Position numbers and translations under genes: made by a program
Notes under the pieces: generated by a model
Told to the model about the DNA's origin: nothing
The model's database searches: none
What the model saw: the letters and a program-made list of their open reading frames with translations, nothing else
Assembly (NCBI RefSeq): GCF_009002475.1
Contig: NZ_AP019860.1
Location: 868,001 to 932,000 of the forward strand
Reading direction: 5' to 3'
Length of the DNA: 64,000 bases
DNA from: Candidatus Uabimicrobium amorphum
GTDB lineage: Bacteria > Planctomycetota > Uabimicrobiia > Uabimicrobiales > Uabimicrobiaceae
Shown: piece by piece, positions 37,040 through 45,347 of the stretch
How the letters are laid out: every line of letters starts with the position of its first letter
Position numbering within the stretch: position 1 is the stretch's first letter

Positions 37040-38683
37040 ATGGAAAACAATGAAGATTATAAAGCGTTGGATTCGTCTTTTCAAGACGTGCTAGAAGACA
37101 GTCAGTACGAAATTGTAAATGACAATTTGTTTCTTGAGGGAAAACAAGTAACGCACGAAGATCTACTGAGAGACTACCAACGACTTCAAACCAAATATAA
37201 AGAACTCGCCAGTGTCGCAGAAGGCTCATTGGCCATGACTCTGGAAAGAGTTGTCGAAAAAGAAAAATCACAGCGTGTGGTTTTATATGCAACTCTTTTT
37301 GTCACCATCCTTGTTTTAACGCTCATCACGACTCTATTTTTTCTTGATCGCAATCAACAAAATAATTCGCAAAAAGACAATACAGCTTCTATCAACGCAA
37401 TTATTGATAAGCAGAAAACCACGATGAAAAACATGTTAAACGCCATAGAGGAAAAAAAAGAGTTAGAGAAGCAAGCTCTAGTTTTAAAACTAGAGCAAGA
37501 AAAACAGAAGGAGCTGAACGATTTAAAACTACAACTGGCAAAAAATGATACGTTGTCCAATAAAGAAAAACAAGCATCACTGGATAAATTAGAAAATAAG
37601 TATGATAAACGTTACAAACGAATTATCGACAAGCTTACTGCGCAAATCAGTGAGGAAAAGAAATTGCGTCGTGAGGAAATAAAAAAAATAGCGGACCTTT
37701 CGCAGAAGATTAATGAACAGAAAACTAAGTCGGACGAAAGTAAAGGCCAGTTGGTGGAAGACTTAGTGAGTGCTCGCCAAGAATTGGTAAAAATGCAGCA
37801 AGAAATACAAAAAATGCAAAAGGAAATACAAAAAGAACGCGAGGCAGCGATCTCTGCGCAGCAGAACACCCCGCAGAATATTACGGCGAAAAAAACAACA
37901 ACTCCAAAATCTCCACGTCTTAGATCTTCAAAGACAGAAAATCGCGTGGACGAATCTCTACAAGAACTCGATTTTACGAAGAATACAAATGCCGCAGCGA
38001 TTATTCGCAAGTACCGCATGCGACATTATGCACCTACAGAACAAATAAAAGCTGTGATTATTGATAACAATACACAAATGGATGTGGAAATATTTGTGCA
38101 AAACAACATTGTTACGAATGCGACAAAGCAACTGATTAAAGTCAATATGCCAAAAGCAATGCGCGGCAATGCCTATTTGTCTAAAATCGATTGGCCAAGC
38201 AATGTCATCGATTTTTCGTATTATGATGTGAATGAAAACCGTATTTTCACAAAAACACATAACCTACGAGATCGAATTCTCGATACGGAATTTTCCTACA
38301 CAGATTGGCTACCTGGAGATTTGAACCGCTATGATTATACTTATGTGAAAAAAGCGGTGTTACGTGGTAGAAATACACATATTATTTTGTCAACACCCAA
38401 AGAAAATTTTCGTGGGGCAAACTACGCAAAAAGATACTACTGGATAGATGCGCAGGTTTTTTATCCTTTGCAAATAAAATATTTTGCCGCAGATGGTAAG
38501 TTGACAAAGATATTTGCCGTGAAAAAAATGATTCGTGTTAGCGAAAACATATGGCGACCAAACAGCCTTTTTATTGTAAATGCGCTTACCAAGAAAAAAA
38601 CGCTGATCAATATTAAAGGTTGGAAAGTTGGAGTTGCGTTCCCTTCGCAAACTTTTAACATTCAATATCTAATTGACAAATAA
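37040..38683 (+). CDS. Membrane-anchored coiled-coil protein with LolA-like domain
   Basis: The 547-residue product has a cytoplasmic N-terminus with a short coiled coil (to about 75), one membrane helix (about 79-102), a long Lys/Glu/Gln coiled coil (105-285), a Pro/Thr linker and a C-terminal domain (315-547). The C-terminal domain follows the LolA-like/outer-membrane-lipoprotein-sorting pattern: KVNMPKAMRGN, DTEFSYTDWL (compare LGSDFSYDD), RYYWIDAQVFYPLQIKYF, KMIRVSENIWRPNSL, and a closing GWKVGVAFPSQTFNIQYL. It begins the operon with two FtsX-type permeases and their ATPase, so it probably holds a lipid or lipoprotein-binding cup in the periplasm next to the transporter. Fusing the carrier fold to a membrane stalk is unusual; LolA itself is soluble. 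Confidence 0.75.
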   Translation: MENNEDYKALDSSFQDVLEDSQYEIVNDNLFLEGKQVTHEDLLRDYQRLQTKYKELASVAEGSLAMTLERVVEKEKSQRVVLYATLFVTILVLTLITTLFFLDRNQQNNSQKDNTASINAIIDKQKTTMKNMLNAIEEKKELEKQALVLKLEQEKQKELNDLKLQLAKNDTLSNKEKQASLDKLENKYDKRYKRIIDKLTAQISEEKKLRREEIKKIADLSQKINEQKTKSDESKGQLVEDLVSARQELVKMQQEIQKMQKEIQKEREAAISAQQNTPQNITAKKTTTPKSPRLRSSKTENRVDESLQELDFTKNTNAAAIIRKYRMRHYAPTEQIKAVIIDNNTQMDVEIFVQNNIVTNATKQLIKVNMPKAMRGNAYLSKIDWPSNVIDFSYYDVNENRIFTKTHNLRDRILDTEFSYTDWLPGDLNRYDYTYVKKAVLRGRNTHIILSTPKENFRGANYAKRYYWIDAQVFYPLQIKYFAADGKLTKIFAVKKMIRVSENIWRPNSLFIVNALTKKKTLINIKGWKVGVAFPSQTFNIQYLIDK

Positions 38684-38702
38684 TACTGCAGAAAGGGCAG
38701 AT

Positions 38703-40373
38703 ATGTTTTTTGCAAAAATGGCATGGCGCAATGTATGGCGTAACAAAACGAGAACTGTGATTACCATAGCTGTGATGAGTTTTAGCTATTTCTTTATTCT
38801 TACTACATTGTGTCTTGCCATTGGGTATCACGATGGTATTATTACAAATTCGGTAAAAGCGGGTAGTAGCCATATTCAGGTTCACAAAAATGAATTTGCA
38901 TCTTTGTTTAATCCTCATTACTACATGGAACACAGCGAAGATGTACTCAATGTGGTGAAAGAAAACCCTGATGTTCTCGATTATACCTTGCGCATCAAGG
39001 GGGCAGGACTTGTCAATTATACATCAAAGGCGCAAAATGTGACGATTGTTGGAGTGAATCCTACTACTGAAGTCAAGGTGAGTATACTACACAAAAAAAA
39101 TACGCCTGAAAGTAAAGGACCCATTGTTTCGGGAGAGTACTTAACCGATAAAGATTGGCAGGAAGGATATCCAAAAGACGCTGATGGAATTGCGATTACC
39201 AGTGAAGAATTTCGTTTACCAGGTATTTTGCTCGGTGCTAAGATTGCCGAAAAATTTAATGTGCGCGTAGGGCATAAAGTGGTACTCACTCTACAAAGTT
39301 TATCTGGAGAAATAAAACAGCATCTTTTTCGCGTAAATGGTATTTTTAAGACACTTGTCCCAGAGTATGATAAAAGAACGGTTTTTATCCACTACAAAAC
39401 GGCACATAAGCTTTTTGATTACACCGCAAAATCTCCTCTCTCAAAAAATGATATCGATATCCCCGAACTTGTGCACCATTTACAGGAGCCACAAAATGAT
39501 AAATATCGATTTTTATATGAAAAGTTGTCAAAGGAGCTACGCCGACAAATCCAAAGTAAACAACAAAAAAACGCGGAGTTTGTGTCAGATCTCAAGAGAG
39601 AGTTCAACAAACTGTTAAAAAGTACTTTTTTACCAGAGGAAAAAATCTTTTCCCATATCAAAATACCCCAAGAAATGTCCTCTTTGGACAAAAATGCGAC
39701 ACAAGATTTAATACAAATAAATCGCCACATCTTGGAGCAATCCTTTGCTGAGATTAAATCGCGTCCGCAACAAGGCTACTTTTCAGAAATCGCCATTATC
39801 TGTAAGAACAACGATGTCATTGATGCGGTGGCGAAAGATTTAAAGAAGAGTTTACAAGGAAAAGATTTTGAAATTTTAACATGGTCGCAAATCAATCCCC
39901 ATTTAGTCGAATTTATCACCCTCGACAATATTTTTATGTATTTCAGTATTTTTGTACTGATTGTGGTTGCGGCAATTGGAATACTTATCGTTGTTTTGAT
40001 GGCTATTTTTGAAAGAATTTATGAGTTTGGAATTATGCGTGCCATGGGAATGACCCCTAGCCGTTTGATTCGACTTATTCTTATTGAATCTATATGGATT
40101 GCAACCATTAGTTGTGTCATTGGAGCCATAATCGCGGGACCAGCGCTATACTACTTGCAAGTATATGGTTTTGACGCCGCTTTACTCGCTGGTGGAGAAG
40201 AAGGGGCATCTTTTTTTGCCATATCTATTGATACGGTGATTTATTCCAAAGCGGAGTTTATTCCTATTGTGTTGAGTTGGATTTTTATCATGTTGCTTAC
40301 GGTGGTCGTTAGTTTGTATCCCGCAATAAAAGCAACAAAAATCAAAGTTATTGAAGCAATTCGTTTCGTGTAA
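38703..40373 (+). CDS. FtsX/MacB-type ABC permease 1
   Basis: Start ATG 38703 has AGAAAGGG eight bases upstream and gives the family start MFFAKMAWRNVWRNKTRT; an in-frame TTG at 38673 overlaps the previous gene and is rejected. The 556 residues hold the first helix (about 14-37), a large periplasmic domain and three C-terminal helices with the conserved FERIYEFGIMRAMGMTPSRLIRLI coupling helix. The layout is that of LolC/LolE/MacB type VII exporters. Residues about 237-355 form a helical insert related to two inserts in permease 2 (LKREFNKLL...KIFSHIKIP...INRHILEQSFAEI). It is likely a subunit of a heterodimeric lipid or lipoprotein transporter with the next two genes. Confidence 0.9.
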   Translation: MFFAKMAWRNVWRNKTRTVITIAVMSFSYFFILTTLCLAIGYHDGIITNSVKAGSSHIQVHKNEFASLFNPHYYMEHSEDVLNVVKENPDVLDYTLRIKGAGLVNYTSKAQNVTIVGVNPTTEVKVSILHKKNTPESKGPIVSGEYLTDKDWQEGYPKDADGIAITSEEFRLPGILLGAKIAEKFNVRVGHKVVLTLQSLSGEIKQHLFRVNGIFKTLVPEYDKRTVFIHYKTAHKLFDYTAKSPLSKNDIDIPELVHHLQEPQNDKYRFLYEKLSKELRRQIQSKQQKNAEFVSDLKREFNKLLKSTFLPEEKIFSHIKIPQEMSSLDKNATQDLIQINRHILEQSFAEIKSRPQQGYFSEIAIICKNNDVIDAVAKDLKKSLQGKDFEILTWSQINPHLVEFITLDNIFMYFSIFVLIVVAAIGILIVVLMAIFERIYEFGIMRAMGMTPSRLIRLILIESIWIATISCVIGAIIAGPALYYLQVYGFDAALLAGGEEGASFFAISIDTVIYSKAEFIPIVLSWIFIMLLTVVVSLYPAIKATKIKVIEAIRFV

Positions 40374-40384
40374 GGAGAAGAAGA

Positions 40385-42412
40385 ATGATTTTAGACATGG
40401 CTTGGCGAAACGTATGGCGCAATAGAAGAAGAACGATACTTAGTATCATCGTAATCGCTTTTAGTACAGCCGCATTGTTGCTGTTTATGGCAATTATTAA
40501 CGGTTTTCATGAACAAATTATCGAATCAAGTGTCAATACCTTTAACGGTTACATTCAAATCAATCGCGAAGGCTTTTTTGGTAACGAAACTATCGACGGT
40601 TATATCGAAAACCACGACCTCATCACCCAAGAGTTGGAGTCAATCGAGGGAGTTAAAGCATATACAACGCGCGTTGTGTGTGGAGGTTTAGTGAGTTATC
40701 GCGATTTGTCTTTTGGTGCTGTTTTGGTAGGAATTGATCCACAGAACGAACCGCAAGTTACTGTCTTCCATCGAGGAATTTCAAGAGGCCGAGGACGTTT
40801 TTTGCTACCAGAGGATAGCAACAAAAGCGCTGGGCGTCTATTGAAGATGGATCACTTCAAGGAAAGAAAATCTTTTATAAAGAAAGTTCAAGAAGAGGTG
40901 GGAAATCCGATTGTCGCGTCGTTACGCAAATCTTTTTCGCCTTCTCTTTTAAAACGCATTGATTCTTTTGATGAATTTATTCCGATGGATAGTGATTTGC
41001 CCTCTGTACTCGTGAAGGAAATGAACTCTGTTCTCGACAAAGAAAGTTTGTTAACCACTGCTCAACTTGCCAAAATGCAAATAAATAGCAAATTTATTGT
41101 GCAAGACATCAACAACAAAAATTTTCTACGTGCTAACCGCGAGCTACTCGAAGAAGTCTATCCAGAACACTTTATCAAAATATACCCTATTATCATAGGC
41201 TCGAAAATGGCGTTACGCCTCAATGCAGACATTGATACAGAGTTAACAATTGTACTACAAGGTTTATCCGGATCTATGGAGGCGGCCATCTTTAAGGTTG
41301 TTGGAATTTTTGATGTGGGAAACCCCGAATTCAACGGGGGTATGGTTGTGGTACCGGAGAAAGTAGTTGCAGAACTTGTGGGTTACGGGCAAAACAAGAC
41401 ATCGCAAATTATCGTTCGTCTTGACTATTCTTATGACGTTGACGAAGTCGTGCGCAAAATTAAAGATAAACTGCAACCCTACAAAACATTTTACCAACGT
41501 TCGCAGGATACAACTTTTGCTGTCACACAAGATTCGTTTCTTGATATCGCTTCCTTTGTGTATAAATTAAAATTTACCATGGATACAGCCTCCGTACATA
41601 TCGCAAAATTTTTATCCGCGGAAACCTTGAAAATGTTAGATGAGTATGACGAAATCGATATGCCATCCCCTCAGCTAAAAGAAAGTTTAATTAAAGACAT
41701 CAATGTGCTTCTTGGCAAAGAATCCTTTTTCGATGATAAGGTATTTTCGCATGTGCGAAAGCCAGATTTTTCGAAAAAAAGCGGCTTGCGAAAATTTAAT
41801 TATGAACTGTTGGCGTTTTCGTACAATGAGATTGATTCTCTGGAAAGTGATTTTGTAGTCGATGAACAGTTCCGCGATGAGTTTGTTGAGAGCAAGGAGG
41901 GAATCGAAACGCAAGAAAACTTTGAAGTTCTCGCCTGGAAAGACATGCTTATTGGTGTTATTCAATTTATCAAAATTGAGAATATTATCATTGAAACTTT
42001 TTTGAGTGCGATATTTCTCGCGGTGTTTATCATTATTTTTAACGTAATGACGATGTCGGTAATGGAGCGCAAGAAGGAGTTTGGGGTAATGAAGGCGATA
42101 GGAGTTACTTCAAAAAGAATCACATATATGATTTTACTCGAATCTTTTTTTCTTACGGGAGTTGCTTTGATTGTAGGTTGCATTGTTGGGTTGGCGGCAT
42201 GTAGTTATTTATATTTTTCACCTATTTTCATCGAATCTTTTGTGGATGTATTTCGCCAAGGTATGTTAAAACCAAGCATTATCGCAATTGTGAATGCTGA
42301 TGTTTTAATGCAACCTATTTCTTTAGTTATTTTCACGGCGCTAGTCGCCCCTCTGTACCCTATTTGGAAAATATCGCGAATGGCTCCTGTCGATGCTATT
42401 CATAATCCGTAG
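40385..42412 (+). CDS. FtsX/MacB-type ABC permease 2
   Basis: The 675-residue partner of the upstream permease has the same AWRNVWRNRRRT start, first helix, periplasmic domain and three C-terminal helices (VMERKKEFGVMKAIGVTSKRI). It is about 120 residues longer than its partner because the helical insert occurs twice: at about 145-264 (LVKEMNSVLDKESLL...ANRELLEEVYPEHF) and 379-490 (LIKDINVLLGKESFFDDKVFSHVRKP...FNYELLAFSYNEI). AAGGAG precedes the ATG and the gap from permease 1 is 11 bases. Confidence 0.9.
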   Translation: MILDMAWRNVWRNRRRTILSIIVIAFSTAALLLFMAIINGFHEQIIESSVNTFNGYIQINREGFFGNETIDGYIENHDLITQELESIEGVKAYTTRVVCGGLVSYRDLSFGAVLVGIDPQNEPQVTVFHRGISRGRGRFLLPEDSNKSAGRLLKMDHFKERKSFIKKVQEEVGNPIVASLRKSFSPSLLKRIDSFDEFIPMDSDLPSVLVKEMNSVLDKESLLTTAQLAKMQINSKFIVQDINNKNFLRANRELLEEVYPEHFIKIYPIIIGSKMALRLNADIDTELTIVLQGLSGSMEAAIFKVVGIFDVGNPEFNGGMVVVPEKVVAELVGYGQNKTSQIIVRLDYSYDVDEVVRKIKDKLQPYKTFYQRSQDTTFAVTQDSFLDIASFVYKLKFTMDTASVHIAKFLSAETLKMLDEYDEIDMPSPQLKESLIKDINVLLGKESFFDDKVFSHVRKPDFSKKSGLRKFNYELLAFSYNEIDSLESDFVVDEQFRDEFVESKEGIETQENFEVLAWKDMLIGVIQFIKIENIIIETFLSAIFLAVFIIIFNVMTMSVMERKKEFGVMKAIGVTSKRITYMILLESFFLTGVALIVGCIVGLAACSYLYFSPIFIESFVDVFRQGMLKPSIIAIVNADVLMQPISLVIFTALVAPLYPIWKISRMAPVDAIHNP

Positions 42413-42424
42413 AAAGGCATTGTT

Positions 42425-43111
42425 ATGAGTTCTGTTGTAAAGGCCGAAAAAATAACAAAAACATACACAGGCAAAGGTATACCGGTCACTGCTGTAAACG
42501 AATTTAGTCTTGAAGTACAAGAAGGGGATTTTATTGCGATTGCCGGTCCTTCTGGCTCAGGAAAAACAACTATCTTAAATATGATTGGAACACTCGACAA
42601 TCCTTCTAGCGGTAAAGTTTTTATTGGCAACGAAGACGCATCGACTCTTCCCCAAAAAAAATTAGCAGAACTGCGTTTGCAAAACATTGGATTTATCTTC
42701 CAGTCATACAATTTAATTCCGGTGCTCACCTGTCAGGAAAATACGGAATTCGTGCTTTTATTGCAAGGCGTTCCTGCGGCAGAAAGACAAAAAAGAGTGA
42801 ACGAAATTTTAGAAATTGTGGGATTGGGCGGGATGAATAACCGTTTTCCACGTGAGTTATCAGGTGGACAACAACAACGTGTGGCCGTTGCGCGTGCCAT
42901 TGTTAGCAAGCCTAAATTGGTTTTGGCCGACGAACCTACGGCGAATCTTGACTCTAAAACCGGGCAAGCACTGATTGATTTGATGTTACAACTCAACAAA
43001 GAACACAACGTCACATTTTTGTTTTCCACTCACGATTCCATGGTAATGGACGCCGCGAAAAAGTTAATTCGTCTCAAAGATGGTGAAATTGAAAAGATAG
43101 AGGAACATTAG
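42425..43111 (+). CDS. LolD/MacB-type ABC ATPase
   Basis: The 228-residue ATPase has Walker A GPSGSGKT near residue 40, a Q-loop in FIFQSYNLIPVLT, the signature LSGGQQQRVAVARAI, Walker B LVLADEPTANLD and the switch His in FSTHDS. The NLIPVLT and ANLDS features are typical of the LolD/MacB (MJ0796) subfamily that pairs with FtsX-type permeases. It lies 12 bases after permease 2 and energises it. A palindromic repeat region follows. Confidence 0.95.
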   Translation: MSSVVKAEKITKTYTGKGIPVTAVNEFSLEVQEGDFIAIAGPSGSGKTTILNMIGTLDNPSSGKVFIGNEDASTLPQKKLAELRLQNIGFIFQSYNLIPVLTCQENTEFVLLLQGVPAAERQKRVNEILEIVGLGGMNNRFPRELSGGQQQRVAVARAIVSKPKLVLADEPTANLDSKTGQALIDLMLQLNKEHNVTFLFSTHDSMVMDAAKKLIRLKDGEIEKIEEH

Positions 43112-43175
43112 AGATAATCGCACGGTCATCCCTACAAAAGCACATGGCTGTCAAGCTAAGATATAAACTCCTTAT

Positions 43176-43256
43176 GGTGTCATCCCTGCAAAAGCAGGGA
43201 TCCAGCATTTACAAGTTAACTTTATATTGCTGGTTTCCCGCTTGCGCGGGAATGAC
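43176..43256 (+). repeat. Dispersed palindromic repeat, copy B1
   Basis: Hairpin modules ATCCCTGCAAAAGCAGGGAT and TTCCCGCTTGCGCGGGAA are separated by a 37-base spacer containing TTTACAAGTTAACTTTATAT. It is the most complete copy of the family also seen at 29600-29688 and 56301-56382. Confidence 0.8.
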
Positions 43257-43282
43257 ATGGATTTGCAAGTCTTTTTCATTTG

Positions 43283-43360
43283 TAATCCCTTTTTTGACTA
43301 GGGATCGAGGCGTTTGCAAGTCGATTTTATATTGTGGATTCCTGCGAAAGCAGGAATGAC
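43283..43360 (+). repeat. Dispersed palindromic repeat, copy B2
   Basis: A degenerate first hairpin (AATCCC...GGGAT), the same spacer type (CGTTTGCAAGTCGATTTTAT) and a good second hairpin ATTCCTGCGAAAGCAGGAAT. It lies in tandem with B1 between convergent genes. Confidence 0.75.
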
Positions 43361-43389
43361 ACTCCTGGGGCAGTTTTAGTTTGAAAAAT

Positions 43390-44886
43390 CTACTTCCAAA
43401 CAGCTTGTGGTGGCTCTGCAAGAGAACGTTGTTCAAATGTACTGTCCTTCATATCTTCGTTGTACTTTGCGTTTTGGATGTTATACAAAGTGTAGTTTCC
43501 TTTTTTCTGTACATCGAACATTACCCACTTTGTTGGGATGGAGCGTCCACCAACTTCGCGAATGTCCGTCAAGTCCATAATTCTTGTCACTTGTAAGTCA
43601 TCATTGTAATATTGAACGCGTACCATATTACCATCGAGTTCACGAATCCACATACGTAGTTGACGATAAGCAATTGCTCTTCCCGGTAGAGGAGTTAGCT
43701 CTAGAACGTATACAGTGCCGTATTTTTTGGCGAAGGCTTTTGATGTTCCGATAATCTTGTGAGAATAATCGTCGGTAAAGGTCGACTCACGCATAATGTC
43801 ATCGTAAGTAAAGTCACTTCCCAAAACAGATTCGTGCATTTGTGCTACCGGAATACGGATTTGTTTGCGAATTTTTGGTGTGTAGGTCCACATATCTTGG
43901 TGACGTTTTAAGATGGTGATATCACGATCTTTAATGGGAGCAAGAACATGAGTGAAACTGTAGTCTCTCCCCTTTAAATACACGCCCATCTTACGTTTTA
44001 CTGGATCTTTTCCTGAACGACGAACTTCGAAATTGACATATTGATTTGATGACTTTTCACCTCTAATTAATAGGTCGGCTTTTTTCACTAAAGCTGTCGC
44101 ATCGGGAAGTTTTTCCGCTTGCGTATCCAAAGTTGGATTAGGGGGAGATAGAATAGAGCGTTTGTTGAAAATATCTTCGTTTTCCATTTTGTTGTAGCGA
44201 GCACCCAAAATGCGATAAACGGTCATATTTCCTTTTACGCTATTGTCTACCATTGTCCATTTTGTAGGAATAGAACGATCACCCACACTGGCGATATCTT
44301 CTAGTGAAAGAATTCTCTGGACTTTTAAGTCGTCGTTGTAATACTGAACGCGTAACATATTTCCATCGCTAGTGCGAATCCACATACGCAATTTTTTGTA
44401 CGCTACCGCTCTTCCAGGAAGAGGAGCGAGATCTATGATGTAGACTGTCCCGTGGGTTTTTTCCATGGACGGAGATTTACCGACGAGTTTGTGTGAGTAG
44501 TCGTCTGTAAAAGTAGACTCGCGCATGATGTCGTCGTAGGTAAAGTCACTCCCTAAAACAGATTCGTGCATCATCGATACAGGGATTTTGATTTCTTTAC
44601 GTACGGCAGGTGTGTACATCCACATATCAGAATTGCGTTTTAGAATGACGGTGTTCTTATCTTTAATAGGTTTTAAAATGTGTGTAAAACTGTAGTTTTT
44701 TCCTTTTAGGTATACCATCATTGTCCGGTCGACTTTTTTATTGGCGCGTATGACCGAAAAGCTCACGTGCTGTTCAGAACTTTTTTCTCCGCGTATCAAT
44801 AAGTCGGCTTTTTTGACAAGGGCTGTGGCATTCGGAGCCGCAAAGGTAAGAGTTGTACACAACAAAACAAACAGAAAACTTCTCAT
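43390..44886 (-). CDS. Secreted protein with two tandem LolA-like domains
   Basis: The 498-residue protein starts with a signal peptide (RSFLFVLLCTTLTFA). It then has two homologous halves (about 20-250 and 262-495), each beginning ATALVKKADLLIRGEKSS and containing the family hallmark ESVLGSDFTYDDIMRESTF and a PLPGRA.AY..LRMWIR...GNM.RVQYY strand pair. This is the LolA-like outer-membrane lipoprotein-sorting fold (PF17131-type pattern from memory). It is transcribed toward the ABC operon and is presumably the soluble periplasmic carrier that accepts cargo from the transporter. Internal duplication with high similarity suggests a fairly recent event. GGGAGAA precedes the ATG. Confidence 0.85.
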   Translation of the reverse strand: MRSFLFVLLCTTLTFAAPNATALVKKADLLIRGEKSSEQHVSFSVIRANKKVDRTMMVYLKGKNYSFTHILKPIKDKNTVILKRNSDMWMYTPAVRKEIKIPVSMMHESVLGSDFTYDDIMRESTFTDDYSHKLVGKSPSMEKTHGTVYIIDLAPLPGRAVAYKKLRMWIRTSDGNMLRVQYYNDDLKVQRILSLEDIASVGDRSIPTKWTMVDNSVKGNMTVYRILGARYNKMENEDIFNKRSILSPPNPTLDTQAEKLPDATALVKKADLLIRGEKSSNQYVNFEVRRSGKDPVKRKMGVYLKGRDYSFTHVLAPIKDRDITILKRHQDMWTYTPKIRKQIRIPVAQMHESVLGSDFTYDDIMRESTFTDDYSHKIIGTSKAFAKKYGTVYVLELTPLPGRAIAYRQLRMWIRELDGNMVRVQYYNDDLQVTRIMDLTDIREVGGRSIPTKWVMFDVQKKGNYTLYNIQNAKYNEDMKDSTFEQRSLAEPPQAVWK

Positions 44887-45343
44887 TGTTTTCTCCCAAT
44901 AGATATATCGTGTTTTGAATTAGTTAAGAGGTTTCCCTCCCCTATATTATGCCTTTTTCTTACGGCTTGTTAGCAAATAAATAAGAATTTGTACATCTTT
45001 GATGTAAAAGAACTTAAGCACAGTGATTTATTTTCGTAATATAGATGTCGAGGAGGTTTTTGCAAAAATTTTTTCTGTTTACACTACGAGTGATTTCATG
45101 TAGTATAGGGCGTGTTATCAATCAATCTTTATCTGGTCTCTGCCTCATAAAATACGGGCATTATTACTCTATATATTTATTATTTGTTTGTATATTTGTA
45201 GTTGTATTTCGTTTAGAGTTTACAAGTTTTATGTTGATAACATGCCCAAGTAAAATAAAGAAATATAGCTATTTACGAATAAAGAACATAAATGTTTTGT
45301 ATTTAATTTGCAATCCTAAAAAGTATTTTTTTGATGTTGTAAA
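44887..45343. other. 457-base divergent region, mostly non-coding
   Basis: AT-rich DNA between divergent envelope genes. Promoters for both must lie here. The only sizeable frame on the plus strand is the doubtful 45045-45347. GAGGAGG at 45049-45055 is a strong Shine-Dalgarno-like sequence but no start codon sits at proper spacing after it. Confidence 0.4.
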
Positions 45344-45347
45344 ATGA
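45045..45347 (+). CDS. Doubtful small hydrophobic protein
   Basis: A 100-residue open frame whose TGA overlaps the next ATG (ATGA), which would fit translational coupling. One or two hydrophobic segments are present (about 44-58). Composition is Ile/Tyr/Cys-rich as expected from random AT-rich DNA, no ribosome-binding site precedes it, and nothing is recognisable. It is kept only because of the overlap. Confidence 0.2.
   Translation: MSRRFLQKFFLFTLRVISCSIGRVINQSLSGLCLIKYGHYYSIYLLFVCIFVVVFRLEFTSFMLITCPSKIKKYSYLRIKNINVLYLICNPKKYFFDVVK

Noticed and set aside
36995..37093. Small upstream frame overlapping the LolA-like coiled-coil gene
   Set aside because: 32 codons with no recognisable product; more likely chance, although GAAAGGA lies upstream.
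38673..38702. TTG start for permease 1
   Set aside because: It overlaps the upstream gene; ATG 38703 has a strong ribosome-binding site and yields the family N-terminus.
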